Origin: CAYFJO01 sp964343305
GTDB taxonomy: Bacteria; Planctomycetota; Planctomycetia; Pirellulales; Pirellulaceae
Direction: 5' to 3'
Length of the DNA stretch: 60,336 nucleotides
Assembly (NCBI GenBank): GCA_964343305.1
Contig: CAYFJO010000016.1
Span: forward strand, 1 to 60,336
The first letter of the stretch is position 1; every line of letters begins with the position of its first letter. Below are positions 43,504 to 52,615 of the stretch, piece by piece. The notes under the pieces are model-generated. The model was not told the DNA's origin and searched no databases. It saw only the letters and a list, made by a program, of their open reading frames with translations. The position numbers were made by a program, and so were the translations under genes.

Positions 43504-45303
43504 ATGGCAGAGGTTGAAAAACTAATTGAAGCGGCGACGAGTGATCGGGTCAGTTCGTATGAACGGCGGCGAGCGATCTCTGAGTTGGCCGAGGTCAGCG
43601 ATTCTGCGGCAACCGAAACGTTGGTCCAGTTGCTGGACGATGAAGATGCGTATCTGCGTCGGCATGTCGTGGCGGAAATTGTCAAAGTGAACGCCGCGGA
43701 TATCGTTCCGCCACTCATTGGTTGCTTGGATGACGTGGACGAATACGTGCGGCGGGATGCGATTCGCGCGCTGGCCAAGTTAAACGACGCACGTGCCATC
43801 GAGCCACTCAAGGCACTTGTTGGCCATCAGTCGTTTACGATTCGCTACGCCGTCGAAGAGGCGCTTGAGGATCTTGCTGACGCCGTCGAGCCACTACTTC
43901 AAACACCGCTCGAGCCTGAGACAACGACTGACGAGAGTAGCCGGACTCGCACGAGTTCGGGAGACGATGTTGAAGCGGACACCCGAAGTCTTGCGACTCC
44001 GGCTACGGATGCAATCGAGCCCAACTCGGAATCGACTAGACCGACAGCGGAAACGCATGAGCCGAACGCGCTAGCGTCGGGCAAAACACCCGAGCTGAAC
44101 AACGATTCGACGCCCGTGGCTAGCGCCATCGGCTCGCAAAACTTCGCACCCAGCAAACTGACGGTTCGCGTTCGCCCGTGGCATCTTGCACCGCGAATGC
44201 GGATCTTTTTCGGTGAATACATAGCGCAGGTTCAACAGGCGTACGAGAAACTCGACGAGCAACAACGAGGTTTACAAGACCTCGAATCGCGGCTACGCGA
44301 TGCGTTGACCAAACTGAGGTTGCAACGAGCGGATAAGGACGACGATCTGGCACGGCTCGAAGCGGACATGGATGCGCTGGACAACGACATCCAACACGGC
44401 GAGCGGCGGTTGCAAAAAATCGGCGAGGAGCAAACGCGGCTGGATCAGCAGGCCGGGTCAACGTGGCACAAGCTGGTCACAACCTTCATGTCGTCCAAGC
44501 GCGAAGAGCTAGAAGAACAACAAGCGTCACTGCGTGAGGAGCGCGGCGAAGTTGAACACGAGGTCACAGAAAAACGCAGCCGCCGGCAAACGCTGCAAAC
44601 GCAGTACGACGAGTTGCTAGCGCCAGTCGAGCAATTGCAGGGTCTCGCCGACGCCTTGGCCGAGGAAAAACGGACGCACGCCGAGTCGACCAGTTCGGCG
44701 GATCGAGTGATCGACGATCATGTGTTGGACGTGATCGATCGGTTGCCAAGCGACGAATTGCAATCGCGGCTTGACCAGCTTCAGAGTCTCTCGCGCCACG
44801 CGGGGTTCTTTCAATCGTGCATCGATCGCTTGAACCACGCGCGATCAGAGTTGGCCGCGACCGAGTCGGAGTGGCAAGCCATCACCGAAGCGATCAAAGA
44901 AACCGCCCGCGATACCCAGACTGGTATCCAGCGGGTGAACGCCGCCGTCGCTCGCGGATTTCAAACCCTGGAAGTCGAACGGCGATCGCGCGTGTCGCTC
45001 GAAGGTTCGGTCAGTTTTCAAGAACAATCAGGCTTCATGAGCGGCTACTCGGGAGCCAGCGGCACGGCAAGCGGCACCGGCAGCGGCGAGGCGTTTTACA
45101 CGCTGGAGCAGGTATCCTGGAATTCCCCCGACGATCTATCGTCGCACGTCGACGGATTCGCCGCCGAGTGGGAACGATTCGGCGAACGGGTCGCCACGCA
45201 ACAGACGCTGGCAGCCCGACGCGCGGCACTGTCGCGCATGGTGGCCGAGTATATCCACTTCCTGCGCGAAGAACTCGAGCGCGATTTCGAAGGCAGCGTA
45301 TGA
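43504..45303 (+). CDS. HEAT-repeat / long coiled-coil protein, first gene of a coupled pair
   Basis: A 599-residue soluble protein. Residues ~18-125 are three HEAT (PBS-lyase-like) repeats: AISELAEVSDSAATETLVQLL, VPPLIGCLDDVDEYVRRDAI, IEPLKALVGHQSFTIRYAV. Residues ~135-215 are a disordered S/T/E/P linker, partly made from a palindromic repeat. Residues ~235-540 are two long charged coiled-coil arms separated by a short apolar hinge (GSTWHKLVTTFMSSK, Trp321). Near 520-560 is a G/S-rich beta-like patch (SGYSGASGTASGTGSG), and the end is helical. The ATG at 43504 is preferred over an upstream GTG. The stop overlaps the next start (ATGA). No known family is recognised. Confidence 0.65.
   Translation: MAEVEKLIEAATSDRVSSYERRRAISELAEVSDSAATETLVQLLDDEDAYLRRHVVAEIVKVNAADIVPPLIGCLDDVDEYVRRDAIRALAKLNDARAIEPLKALVGHQSFTIRYAVEEALEDLADAVEPLLQTPLEPETTTDESSRTRTSSGDDVEADTRSLATPATDAIEPNSESTRPTAETHEPNALASGKTPELNNDSTPVASAIGSQNFAPSKLTVRVRPWHLAPRMRIFFGEYIAQVQQAYEKLDEQQRGLQDLESRLRDALTKLRLQRADKDDDLARLEADMDALDNDIQHGERRLQKIGEEQTRLDQQAGSTWHKLVTTFMSSKREELEEQQASLREERGEVEHEVTEKRSRRQTLQTQYDELLAPVEQLQGLADALAEEKRTHAESTSSADRVIDDHVLDVIDRLPSDELQSRLDQLQSLSRHAGFFQSCIDRLNHARSELAATESEWQAITEAIKETARDTQTGIQRVNAAVARGFQTLEVERRSRVSLEGSVSFQEQSGFMSGYSGASGTASGTGSGEAFYTLEQVSWNSPDDLSSHVDGFAAEWERFGERVATQQTLAARRAALSRMVAEYIHFLREELERDFEGSV
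43985..44009. repeat. degenerate half of the 'TAGCCGAAGTCGCC' element inside a coding region
   Basis: CCGAAGTCTTGCGACTCCGG followed by CTAC matches the complement of the left arm at 14321-14345 with one base deleted and one substitution. It lies in the linker of the HEAT/coiled-coil protein. Confidence 0.6.
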
Positions 45304-46442
45304 TCCAAGCCGCGTCACGCATCAAAACGTTTTTCGGTTCGCGGACGAGCGAGATCATGTCGCGCTATCGGCGCTGCAATCGGCTCGCTCAGTCCCTCGA
45401 AACGCTGGCCGACGAAGTGCGCGAGCTGACGGCCAAGCGAGCAACATGGCGCGAACAACATGATGACCAAATTGTGGCTCTGACCGCGTCGCGCGATGAG
45501 ATTGCGAAACAACGCGACGCCCAAGACCGGCGCGTCGTCGAATTGCGGCACGAGCACGAGTCGACCGAGCACAGCATTCGCACACTGTTGCATCGCATCG
45601 GCGTGTGGGTGCAACACTTGCTTTCACCCGGCACGCCCGGCGTCAAACAACGTCGCCAGCGGATCGAGCAGCTCAGTGACGACATCGCCGCCGCCGAACG
45701 ATCGCTCGATGAGATCTCTGCGCGGCTCATCAAAGTCACGCGAAACTTGCAACGGCTGACCGTGCCGATCGAGAGTTTCGACTTCGCGATCGAATATCTC
45801 GGCCAGCAACTCGAATCCGATCGGCGCGACCTGGACGAGCAAAACCAAGCAATCGACCTGGCCATCCGATTGGTCGCCAAGAACAACTCGCCTGGCTTGT
45901 TGCAAGTCAAATTGTCGTCTGGCCTGGAGTCGCTCGCTGACAAAGTGCTCGATTTGAAACAAGTCTTGGCCACGCTCGATCGCCCAGCGACGACCGAAGT
46001 CGCGGGCGAAGAAGATTCACCAGCTTTGGAACTGATTTCCAGCGCCATCCGCGAAGGTTCTTATGATGACAAGTTCCGCGCATCCGGCAAAGTTTTCGTC
46101 GAAGGTACTGGAACAACGCACGTCCGCAAGACGCGTTCAGAAACCGAGTGGTACACCGACGCCCACGGCAACCGCCGCACGCGAACACGCAACAAGACGT
46201 ATTGGGACCGAGTCAACGTCGAATTCGGCGGCCCGGTTCGCGCGGAGTTTGAGGTCGAACACCGTCGCTGGCAAGCGACCGCGTTCTTCGACGCGGTCAA
46301 GGCCGTCTGCGAGCAACGCTTTGCAGCAGGAATGAATCGAGTTCAGGACGCCACCAACGAGCGTCGTGCAAAAATGGAACAGCGGGCCGAGGAGTTGACG
46401 ATGGCGATACGTCATAACATTGAACGAGAGTGCGGTGGGTAA
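45300..46442 (+). CDS. coiled-coil protein, second gene of the HEAT/coiled-coil pair
   Basis: A 380-residue soluble protein starting at the ATG that overlaps the previous stop (ATGA), hence translationally coupled. An N-terminal amphipathic helix (IQAASRIKTFFGSRTSEIM) is followed by coiled-coil arms at ~25-95 and ~117-225 around an apolar hinge (GVWVQHLLSPGTPGVK, Trp103). A beta-like segment with a basic motif follows (residues 280-305, WYTDAHGNRRTRTRNKTYW), and the end is a long helix. The order arm-hinge-arm-beta patch-helix repeats that of the upstream protein, suggesting distant paralogues that pair. The open frame extends upstream to 44817 only as an out-of-frame reading of the first gene. 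The function is unknown. Confidence 0.65.
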   Translation: MIQAASRIKTFFGSRTSEIMSRYRRCNRLAQSLETLADEVRELTAKRATWREQHDDQIVALTASRDEIAKQRDAQDRRVVELRHEHESTEHSIRTLLHRIGVWVQHLLSPGTPGVKQRRQRIEQLSDDIAAAERSLDEISARLIKVTRNLQRLTVPIESFDFAIEYLGQQLESDRRDLDEQNQAIDLAIRLVAKNNSPGLLQVKLSSGLESLADKVLDLKQVLATLDRPATTEVAGEEDSPALELISSAIREGSYDDKFRASGKVFVEGTGTTHVRKTRSETEWYTDAHGNRRTRTRNKTYWDRVNVEFGGPVRAEFEVEHRRWQATAFFDAVKAVCEQRFAAGMNRVQDATNERRAKMEQRAEELTMAIRHNIERECGG

Positions 46443-46475
46443 GCGATCGCCGCGTTATCGTGTTTCCGCCCAACT

Positions 46476-46664
46476 GTGCAATCGCAATGCGATCTGAGTC
46501 GTTTGCGATTCCCAGTTGTGGTAGAATTGCAACCGCTGGAGATTTCGGGAGTTTGTCGATGTCGATGGTTTATTCAAACGTTGCTGAACGGCAAACTATT
46601 TTGGGGTTTGGTCCAGGATCTGAAGCGGCGGGGACTATTGGACGAATCGACAAGCAATGAATAA
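46476..46664 (+). CDS. possible small protein (62 residues)
   Basis: A 62-codon frame (LSRLRFPVVVELQPLEISG..., then WFIQTLLNGKLFWGLVQDLKRRG) ends 8 bp inside the next gene, consistent with coupling. No family is recognised and the ribosome-binding site is weak. It fills the otherwise empty 214-bp space, but could be spurious. Confidence 0.3.
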   Translation: MQSQCDLSRLRFPVVVELQPLEISGVCRCRWFIQTLLNGKLFWGLVQDLKRRGLLDESTSNE

Positions 46665-48537
46665 AGATAGTCCGAATGTCGCTGAATCGCCAAAAGGCTC
46701 TCTTGTGTCGACGTTGATCCAAGTGATCAGCGTGCCCTCATTTTTCTTTGCGGTCGTCCTGTCGCTGCTGGTCGTCAACGTGAGAAAGGGACCGGACTAC
46801 AACACGTATCTTCATTGGTCGCGGGCGGCGGTTCGAGGTGACATTGACGAAATCAAGACGTATGTCGAATCGCCCATGGGACTGCCGCTCACGCAGTGGT
46901 GCGCTGGACCAGGGCTGGCTGCCGCGCCGCTAGTTGGACTGTGTAACAGCCTACAAATGAAAGTGCTTCCTCAGATCGCTGAGTCCGGGTTTTACATTTT
47001 GGTGCCCCCGATCCTTGATGAGCATGGGGTCTTTCTTACAGCGGCGATTTTTTCAGTCGTGTTTTGGTGTGCGATGGCGAGGCTTGTCACGATCCTGACT
47101 GAGGGCCAAACAGCATGGACGGTGTTTGGATTGGGGGCGGCGTTTGTCGGAACGCATCTGGGTTATTATTCGGTGGCGTGCGGGGCGGAGCTTTTGTCGC
47201 TGGCGCCGATTGCGTTGCTGGCGGTCGAATTGGCAAGGCCGATGAAGTCGCGGTTGGGTAGCGTGATTCTGGTCGGCAGTTGCACTGCGGTGCTGATCAT
47301 GATTCGACCCTATCTGGCACTTTATGCTGGGCCGACCTTGGTTGTGACCGCCGCTCGCATCTGGCAAGATCCGGCGATTGGCCGGCGGCTTGTCTACATC
47401 GTTTCTCTGGCGGGAATTGCGGGAATCGGCGTTGGGCAAGTGGCGCTGGTGAACGCCTGGATGACCGGAAGCTGGACGAGTTCGCCGTATGTTTTTGGCG
47501 ACGGCAATTTCAAGAGTTTTGACTTCTTTTCGCCGGAAATCGCCGCTGTTTTGTTTCATCCGCTGCACGGGTTGTTTGCCTATCATCCGATGTATTTGAT
47601 TGGTTTTGTGGCGATGGGGTGGTTGGTCGTGCGAGCACCGCGCGGGCCGGAGCGTTGGCTTTGGGTGGCAAGTTTAGTGGTCGTGGCGATTCATATCTGG
47701 ATTCAAGCGGCCTGGTATCAGTGGTGGCTGGCGACGACGGCAACGTTTGGCATGCGGGGAATGGCAGCAGCGGGGATTCCCTGCGTGGCGGCGATGATGA
47801 GGCTGGTTCAACTGCTGTTACAAAGAGACGCCGGAAGCCGCTGGGGTCTTCACTTGTTGACCACGCTGGTCGGCGTGACGGGAATCTGGTCGTGGTTGCT
47901 GATGACGCGCAACGCGACGGATTACTACACATACGGCGATTTGTTCGCGAGCCAACGGGACACCCTTCGCGACATGGCGATGTCCGGCCGAATGTTGACA
48001 TTGGCTTTCGCGGGCGTCATTACAGGAATCTCTCTAGGGTCCGCGCTTGTGATCCGAAAGGACAGGCGCTGGTCGACACTGCAACAAATCGTCACGATTG
48101 TCGTCGCCACGCTGTCGATCGACTTTCTAGTCTGGGGATGGATTGACAACGCGATCATGTCGGTTCAATACGCCGTAGTATTGATCGCATGTATTCTTGC
48201 GGCCGTGCTCTATCGGATGCGCGAGCGAGTTGCTTGGACGCCAGGCCCGCTGTCCATGAGCGCTGGCGTGGTAAGCGCGTTGGTCTTGGCGATGATGCTC
48301 GGTTGGTTTGCCCATTTGGCGATTCCGACGCAACGACAAATCACCACGGATTCGCTGCCGGAAAAGCCGTACAAATGGAAGGAAACGTTTTTTGTGACCG
48401 AGGTACAAAACGGCTATCGCGACTTCAGCAAGATTCCGGGCTTCGAGCAAAAGCGAGAGCGGCTGAAGCAATTCCTTATCCCTTATGGTTTGCCAGAAAT
48501 CACGGACACCGATGAACCGAACATGAGGCGTTATTAG
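46657..48537 (+). CDS. polytopic membrane protein, possibly GT-C-like
   Basis: A 626-residue protein with about 12 membrane helices. The loop after the first helix (RKGPDYNTYLHWSRAAVRGDIDEIKTY) holds acidic residues as in GT-C glycosyltransferases. A short soluble C-terminus (PEKPYKWKETFFVTEVQNGY) follows the last helix. No strong signature allows a firm family. It stands alone between the coiled-coil pair and the sugar kinase. The ATG at 46657 is used; it starts a clean N-terminal tail before the first helix. Confidence 0.5.
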   Translation: MNKDSPNVAESPKGSLVSTLIQVISVPSFFFAVVLSLLVVNVRKGPDYNTYLHWSRAAVRGDIDEIKTYVESPMGLPLTQWCAGPGLAAAPLVGLCNSLQMKVLPQIAESGFYILVPPILDEHGVFLTAAIFSVVFWCAMARLVTILTEGQTAWTVFGLGAAFVGTHLGYYSVACGAELLSLAPIALLAVELARPMKSRLGSVILVGSCTAVLIMIRPYLALYAGPTLVVTAARIWQDPAIGRRLVYIVSLAGIAGIGVGQVALVNAWMTGSWTSSPYVFGDGNFKSFDFFSPEIAAVLFHPLHGLFAYHPMYLIGFVAMGWLVVRAPRGPERWLWVASLVVVAIHIWIQAAWYQWWLATTATFGMRGMAAAGIPCVAAMMRLVQLLLQRDAGSRWGLHLLTTLVGVTGIWSWLLMTRNATDYYTYGDLFASQRDTLRDMAMSGRMLTLAFAGVITGISLGSALVIRKDRRWSTLQQIVTIVVATLSIDFLVWGWIDNAIMSVQYAVVLIACILAAVLYRMRERVAWTPGPLSMSAGVVSALVLAMMLGWFAHLAIPTQRQITTDSLPEKPYKWKETFFVTEVQNGYRDFSKIPGFEQKRERLKQFLIPYGLPEITDTDEPNMRRY

Positions 48538-48678
48538 GTTGACTCTTCGATTCGAGTATTTGGCGGATTATGCTGGACTCGCAGAGTCAAGCTACGTTTA
48601 CTTCGTGCGGATCGTGTGTCATAACCTTGATTGGTTTGGCGAGAATTGGCCTCGTCCGTTATGGGAAAGGGAAAGATT

Positions 48679-50244
48679 ATGAGCCTTGTTGCAGGAATCA
48701 ATAGTAGCACGCAAAGCTTGTCATGCGTGGTGATCGATCTGGACGCGGAGCAAGTTGTCTATCGCGATAAGATCGAATTCGGCAAAACCTTGGGTGATAA
48801 ATATGGCGTAAAAGACGGCTTCATGGACAACTGCGCCGGCTGGGTTCATTCGCCGCCATTGATGTGGGTCCAGGCGCTCGACTTGATGTGCGATCGAATG
48901 GCGAAAGAATTGCGCTCGCTTTCGCAAATCAAAGCCATTGCCGGGTCTGGTCAACAGCACGGCACCGTGTATCTGAACAAGACAGCGCGAACGGTCCTGT
49001 CGAATCTCGATGCCTCGGCCACGTTGACCGAGCAACTTAGTGGCATTTTTTCACGCCCCACGTCGCCGATCTGGCGCGATTCGAGCACGGCGGAGGACTG
49101 CGACATCCAGGCCGCAACGCATGGCGGCCGAATGTCCGTGGCGGAAGTGACCGGCTCAGTTCCGACGCGTCGTTTTTCTGGACCTCAGATTCACAAGTTC
49201 GCTCGCACCGAGCCGGCCGCCTTCGAGGCCACGTCGCATGTTGCACTTGTCAGCTCGTTCATGTGTTCGTTGCTGTTGGGCGACATCGCACCCATCGACT
49301 ACGGCGATGGTGCCGGTATGAATTTGATGGATATTCGCAAACACACCTGGTTGGACAACGCATTTGGAGCGAATGAGATTTCGGCCGCCATCAAAGCGAA
49401 GTTGCCGTCCGAGCCCGTTCCATCAACGACAGTTGTCGGGCAGTTGAACAGCTACTATGTGAATCGATTCGGATTCGAGCCGGGTTGCCAGGTGCTCGCT
49501 TTTTCCGGAGACAATCCAGATAGTCTGCTCGGAATGGGAGTCTTCGAGCCGGGGAAGCTGGTCATCTCGCTCGGCACAAGCGATACGAATTTCTGCATGA
49601 TTCCCGAAGCCAAGCATGATCCAAATGGTTTTGCCAACGTATTTGGCGCAGTCACGGGTGGATACATGGCGCTGAGCTGTTTTGCCAACGGGGGTCTAAC
49701 CCGCAAGGCAATCCGCGATCGATTTGAACTGGCCGATTGGGACGCGTTTTCTGACGTGCTGCGAAACTCGCCGGCCGGAAACGGTGGAAAAGTGATGATT
49801 CCGTTTCTGGCGGCGGAGATCACTCCCGTCACGGATGGGCCAGTCGAAGCCTATTTCGGCGGTTTGTCGGACGACGATCGCGCGGGTTGCGTACGCGGCG
49901 TTGTCGAAGGATTGCTGTTGAACATGTTCCAACACAGCGACTGGATGGGCCAGCGGCCCAGCGTGATTTGGGCCACGGGCGGCGGCGCACAAAACCGCGA
50001 GATTCTGCAAGTTTGTGCGGACGTGTTCAATGCGACGGTTCATCAATTTGAAATTGACGATTCGGTTTCGCTTGGGGCGGCCCTGCGAGCGGCGAATTCA
50101 ATTGATACGGATTGGACCTGGGAGCGGTTGACCGGTCTCTACTGTAAGTCGGATGGAGATCCGGTCCGTCCCCAGGACCCCGGCGCGTACGAGGATTTGA
50201 AGGGGAAATTCGGCGGGTATTTGGCAAACGCCCTTGCCAAATGA
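48679..50244 (+). CDS. FGGY-family carbohydrate kinase (xylulokinase-like)
   Basis: A 521-residue sugar kinase of the FGGY family, most similar in layout to xylulokinase, which phosphorylates D-xylulose with ATP. The N-terminal phosphate-binding strand is VAGINSSTQSLSCVVIDLD. Further motifs are IAGSGQQHGTVYL, SPIWRDSSTAEDC, the substrate-side DIAPIDYGDGAGMNLMDI, the C-terminal ATP site LVISLGTSDTNF, and the family end motif VIWATGGGAQNREILQVCADVF. The ATG at 48679 has GGGAAAGG upstream and begins at the nucleotide-binding strand; the open frame runs 16 codons further. A terminator directly follows. No transporter or isomerase is adjacent. Confidence 0.8.
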   Translation: MSLVAGINSSTQSLSCVVIDLDAEQVVYRDKIEFGKTLGDKYGVKDGFMDNCAGWVHSPPLMWVQALDLMCDRMAKELRSLSQIKAIAGSGQQHGTVYLNKTARTVLSNLDASATLTEQLSGIFSRPTSPIWRDSSTAEDCDIQAATHGGRMSVAEVTGSVPTRRFSGPQIHKFARTEPAAFEATSHVALVSSFMCSLLLGDIAPIDYGDGAGMNLMDIRKHTWLDNAFGANEISAAIKAKLPSEPVPSTTVVGQLNSYYVNRFGFEPGCQVLAFSGDNPDSLLGMGVFEPGKLVISLGTSDTNFCMIPEAKHDPNGFANVFGAVTGGYMALSCFANGGLTRKAIRDRFELADWDAFSDVLRNSPAGNGGKVMIPFLAAEITPVTDGPVEAYFGGLSDDDRAGCVRGVVEGLLLNMFQHSDWMGQRPSVIWATGGGAQNREILQVCADVFNATVHQFEIDDSVSLGAALRAANSIDTDWTWERLTGLYCKSDGDPVRPQDPGAYEDLKGKFGGYLANALAK

Positions 50245-50245
50245 A

Positions 50246-50277
50246 AAAGCCCGACCTTTTACAAGAGGCCGGGCTTT
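50246..50277 (+). terminator. rho-independent-type terminator after the sugar kinase
   Basis: AAAGCCCG..CGGGCTTT arms with additional CCT/AGG pairing form a GC-rich stem two bases after the stop codon, ending in a short T run. Confidence 0.8.
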
Positions 50278-50283
50278 GAGTTT

Positions 50284-50318
50284 CCGCGGTGGTGGCTTTC
50301 AGCCGCCACGACCGTTTT
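50284..50318. terminator. second hairpin with T run, between convergent genes
   Basis: CGGTGGTGGCT and AGCCGCCACGACCG form an imperfect stem followed by TTTTTT on the plus strand. It lies between the kinase terminator and the 3' end of the DUF3467 gene and may be a REP-like element acting as a backup stop. Confidence 0.5.
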
Positions 50319-50699
50319 TTACGATTGTTGCGCTGGCGGCTGGGCCGATGGTTGCACGCGCTTCTGCACGTCGACTTCCATCACGCCGAAGATCTGTTCG
50401 TAGCGTTGCACCGAGCCAGCGAGCGCGGCCAGCAAGCGCTTGGCCATGTAATAATTGACGATGACACGCTGGTCGATCGAAACCGACGACGGTTGCGGTG
50501 CACCGATGGGCTGGGGACTCAAACCAAAGTCAATGATCAATTCCTCAAATCCCGGTGTCACGCGGCAAAAGTTCGCGTAGGACTTGGACATCTTTGATTC
50601 ATCGATTTGGACGGGCGTTCCGGGTGGTTGACCGGCTGGTCCGCCACCTGCTGCTGGCTGTGGAGCGCCTTCTTCTGGATTGGGATTGTCGTCTGCCAT
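50319..50699 (-). CDS. DUF3467 protein
   Basis: A 126-residue protein of the DUF3467 family, frequent in planctomycetes, function unknown. The N-terminal 30 residues are rich in P, G, A and Q. The conserved core is VQIDESKMSKSYANFCRVTPGFEELIIDFGL, then RVIVNYYMAKRLLAALAGSVQRYEQIFG. It ends in a Q/P-rich tail. The start ATG has AAGGAGA upstream. An insertion sequence begins about 200 bp upstream of this gene. Confidence 0.85.
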   Translation of the reverse strand: MADDNPNPEEGAPQPAAGGGPAGQPPGTPVQIDESKMSKSYANFCRVTPGFEELIIDFGLSPQPIGAPQPSSVSIDQRVIVNYYMAKRLLAALAGSVQRYEQIFGVMEVDVQKRVQPSAQPPAQQS

Positions 50700-50896
50700 T
50701 AGTTTCTCCTTAGGAAATATGGTTAGCGAACGGGGGCGATGCTTTTGTTGATGAGATCAAAAGTCCCACAAATCAGCACCCCGTGGAAAAGTCGAGGGGG
50801 AAGATATCAGCGTGACAAAATTCGCGATGTTCCGCAAGCCACCCACGTGACCTGCCGCAAAAAGATGTCCGTTTTTTGAAAAGTTCCAGGCCGGGG

Positions 50897-50904
50897 TAGA
50901 TTTC
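50897..50904. repeat. 8-bp target-site duplication, left copy
   Basis: TAGATTTC immediately outside the left end of the insertion sequence; the identical right copy is at 52608-52615. Confidence 0.85.
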
Positions 50905-52607
50905 GGCGCGGTTCAAATATTGGTAACAGATATTGAAATTGGCCAAGGAGGCAGATGGAGAGATAGGTAAAAAGGGACTCCTCGGTTCGGCAAGGAATGT
51001 CGAACCATTCCCCTTGCGAAGGAAAGGAGTCCGCTATGGTTGCTTTTACGACGAATTCAGGCACCGCCGTTGCCGCTTCCCAACTCGATAGTCAACAACG
51101 CCAGCAACTCGCCGTTTCCGCTTTGGCGGGTGATAGCATCTCGGCCTTGGCTCGGCAGAACGAGGTCAGCCGCAAGTTCATCTATCAACAGAAAGAACAA
51201 GCGCAACAAGCGTTGCAGGATTCTTTTACCCCATCGCCTGCGACTGAGAAAGTCCTGTTTTATCTGCCCGTCACTGAAAAATGGCTGTACTCCTTGGTGC
51301 TCGGCCTGCTGTTGACTTGTCGAAGCTCCTTTCGCGGCATCCAGGAACTGCTGGCCGACCACTTCGGCTTCTCCATCAGTTTGGGAACCATCCACAACCT
51401 GAGCGCCCGCGCCGTGGAACAAGCCCGCGCCATCAATCAAGCTCAGGATCTCTCCGCCATCCGCTACGGAGCGCCGGACGAAATCTTTCAAAGCGGCAAA
51501 CCCGTGCTGGTCGGCGTCGATCTGCAAACCACGTATTGCTATTTGCTCGAAGCGGCCCAGCGTCGCGACGCGGATACCTGGGCCTTGGCTTTGTTGCAAG
51601 CCCAAGAGCAAGGGCTGCAACTGGAACGCTCGGTGGCCGACGGCGGGCAAGCGATCCGTGCCGGACAGCGGATGGTGTGGCCGGACGTGCCTTGCGATTA
51701 CGACCACTTCCACGCCTTGCAGGAAACCGAGCGGTTAGTGACGTTTCTGGAAAACCGGGCTTATCGCCTGATGGGCGTGCTTGCAACGTTGGAAGGCAAG
51801 ATGGCTCGCGCCCGTCGGCAAGGAAAAGGCCGGGAATTCTCGGCCCGTTTGGGCGCGGCCCGCCAACAGGAAACCGCGGCGATCGCCTTGGCCGACGACC
51901 TGGCTTGCTTGCTGCGTTGGCTGCGGCAAGACATTCTGCCGCCGCGAGGGCCGGACTTCGCCACGCGGCTGGCACTGTTGGACTGGGTCGTGGAAGAATT
52001 GCGCCGGCGGGAAGCGGCATGTGCTCATCGCATCACGCCGGTGCGGAAGTTGCTGGAGAACCATCGCCAGGAATTGTTGGCCTACGTCGCGCGGCTGGAC
52101 GAGCAGTTGGCGGACTTAGCACGGGAGTTCGACGTTTCGCCCCGCGCGGCGCGAGCGGTTTGGAATCTGGAATGCTTGGACATCGCCTCGCCCCGGTACG
52201 GTCTGGAAGTGGAAGCGTTGCGTTGCCGTTTGGGCGAGGTGTTTTACGGTCTGCAACAAGCGATGGTTGGTCTGCGAGCCGTGACGTTCCGCAGCAGCAG
52301 TTGGGTGGAAAATATCAACAGCCGTTTGCGGAACTATTTCTTTCTTCGCGGTCAGATTGGCTCGGACTATTTGGAGTTGTTACAGTTTTACTTCAACCAC
52401 CACCGTTACGCGCGTAGCGCGGTGGCGTCGCGAGTGGGCAAGAGTCCGGCGGAATTATTAACGGGCCAGGCGCACCCACATTGGCTGAGCCTGTTGGGCT
52501 ACCCACCTCATTCGGACAACTAAGTCCCGTTCCGCTGGCCAAAGGCAAATTCCAGCGCTACCCGTACGCAATCTGTTACCCGAAAACCGATTGTCTTGAA
52601 CCACGCC
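50905..52607 (+). mobile_element. insertion sequence, about 1.7 kb, complete
   Basis: The element is bounded by inverted ends GGCGCGGTTCAA (50905-50916) and TTGAACCACGCC (52596-52607), 11 of 12 matching. A second matching block lies further in (GGTAACAGAT at 50922-50931 against ATCTGTTACC at 52571-52580). Eight-base direct repeats TAGATTTC flank it. It carries a single transposase gene and appears intact. The right target duplication overlaps the stop codon of the neighbouring minus-strand gene, which stays unaltered. The IS family is not assigned; an 8-bp duplication with a single long DDE transposase is the only guidance. Confidence 0.85.
51036..52523 (+). CDS. DDE-type transposase
   Basis: A 495-residue transposase. 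An N-terminal helix-turn-helix (LAVSALAGDSISALARQNEVSRKFIYQQ, residues ~26-53) is followed by a possible second DNA-binding part. A DDE catalytic core comes next, with Asp162 in LVGVDLQTTYCY, Asp202 in RSVADGGQAI and Glu425 in SSWVENINSRLRNYF. A basic helical insertion lies between the second and third acidic residues. The ending FYFNHHRYARSAVASRVGKSP resembles integrase-like transposases that finish with 'N..R..R' motifs. The ATG at 51036 has a strong AAGGAG site; the frame opens slightly earlier. No frameshift or stop is seen, so it may be active. Confidence 0.8.
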   Translation: MVAFTTNSGTAVAASQLDSQQRQQLAVSALAGDSISALARQNEVSRKFIYQQKEQAQQALQDSFTPSPATEKVLFYLPVTEKWLYSLVLGLLLTCRSSFRGIQELLADHFGFSISLGTIHNLSARAVEQARAINQAQDLSAIRYGAPDEIFQSGKPVLVGVDLQTTYCYLLEAAQRRDADTWALALLQAQEQGLQLERSVADGGQAIRAGQRMVWPDVPCDYDHFHALQETERLVTFLENRAYRLMGVLATLEGKMARARRQGKGREFSARLGAARQQETAAIALADDLACLLRWLRQDILPPRGPDFATRLALLDWVVEELRRREAACAHRITPVRKLLENHRQELLAYVARLDEQLADLAREFDVSPRAARAVWNLECLDIASPRYGLEVEALRCRLGEVFYGLQQAMVGLRAVTFRSSSWVENINSRLRNYFFLRGQIGSDYLELLQFYFNHHRYARSAVASRVGKSPAELLTGQAHPHWLSLLGYPPHSDN

Positions 52608-52615
52608 TAGATTTC
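52608..52615. repeat. 8-bp target-site duplication, right copy
   Basis: TAGATTTC directly after the right inverted end. Its last two bases are part of the stop codon of the gene at 52614-53207. Confidence 0.85.

Noticed and set aside
44817..45299. Upstream extension of the second coiled-coil protein by 161 codons
   Set aside because: This part is an out-of-frame reading of the first gene; the ATG overlapping the first gene's stop gives a well-formed coiled-coil protein.
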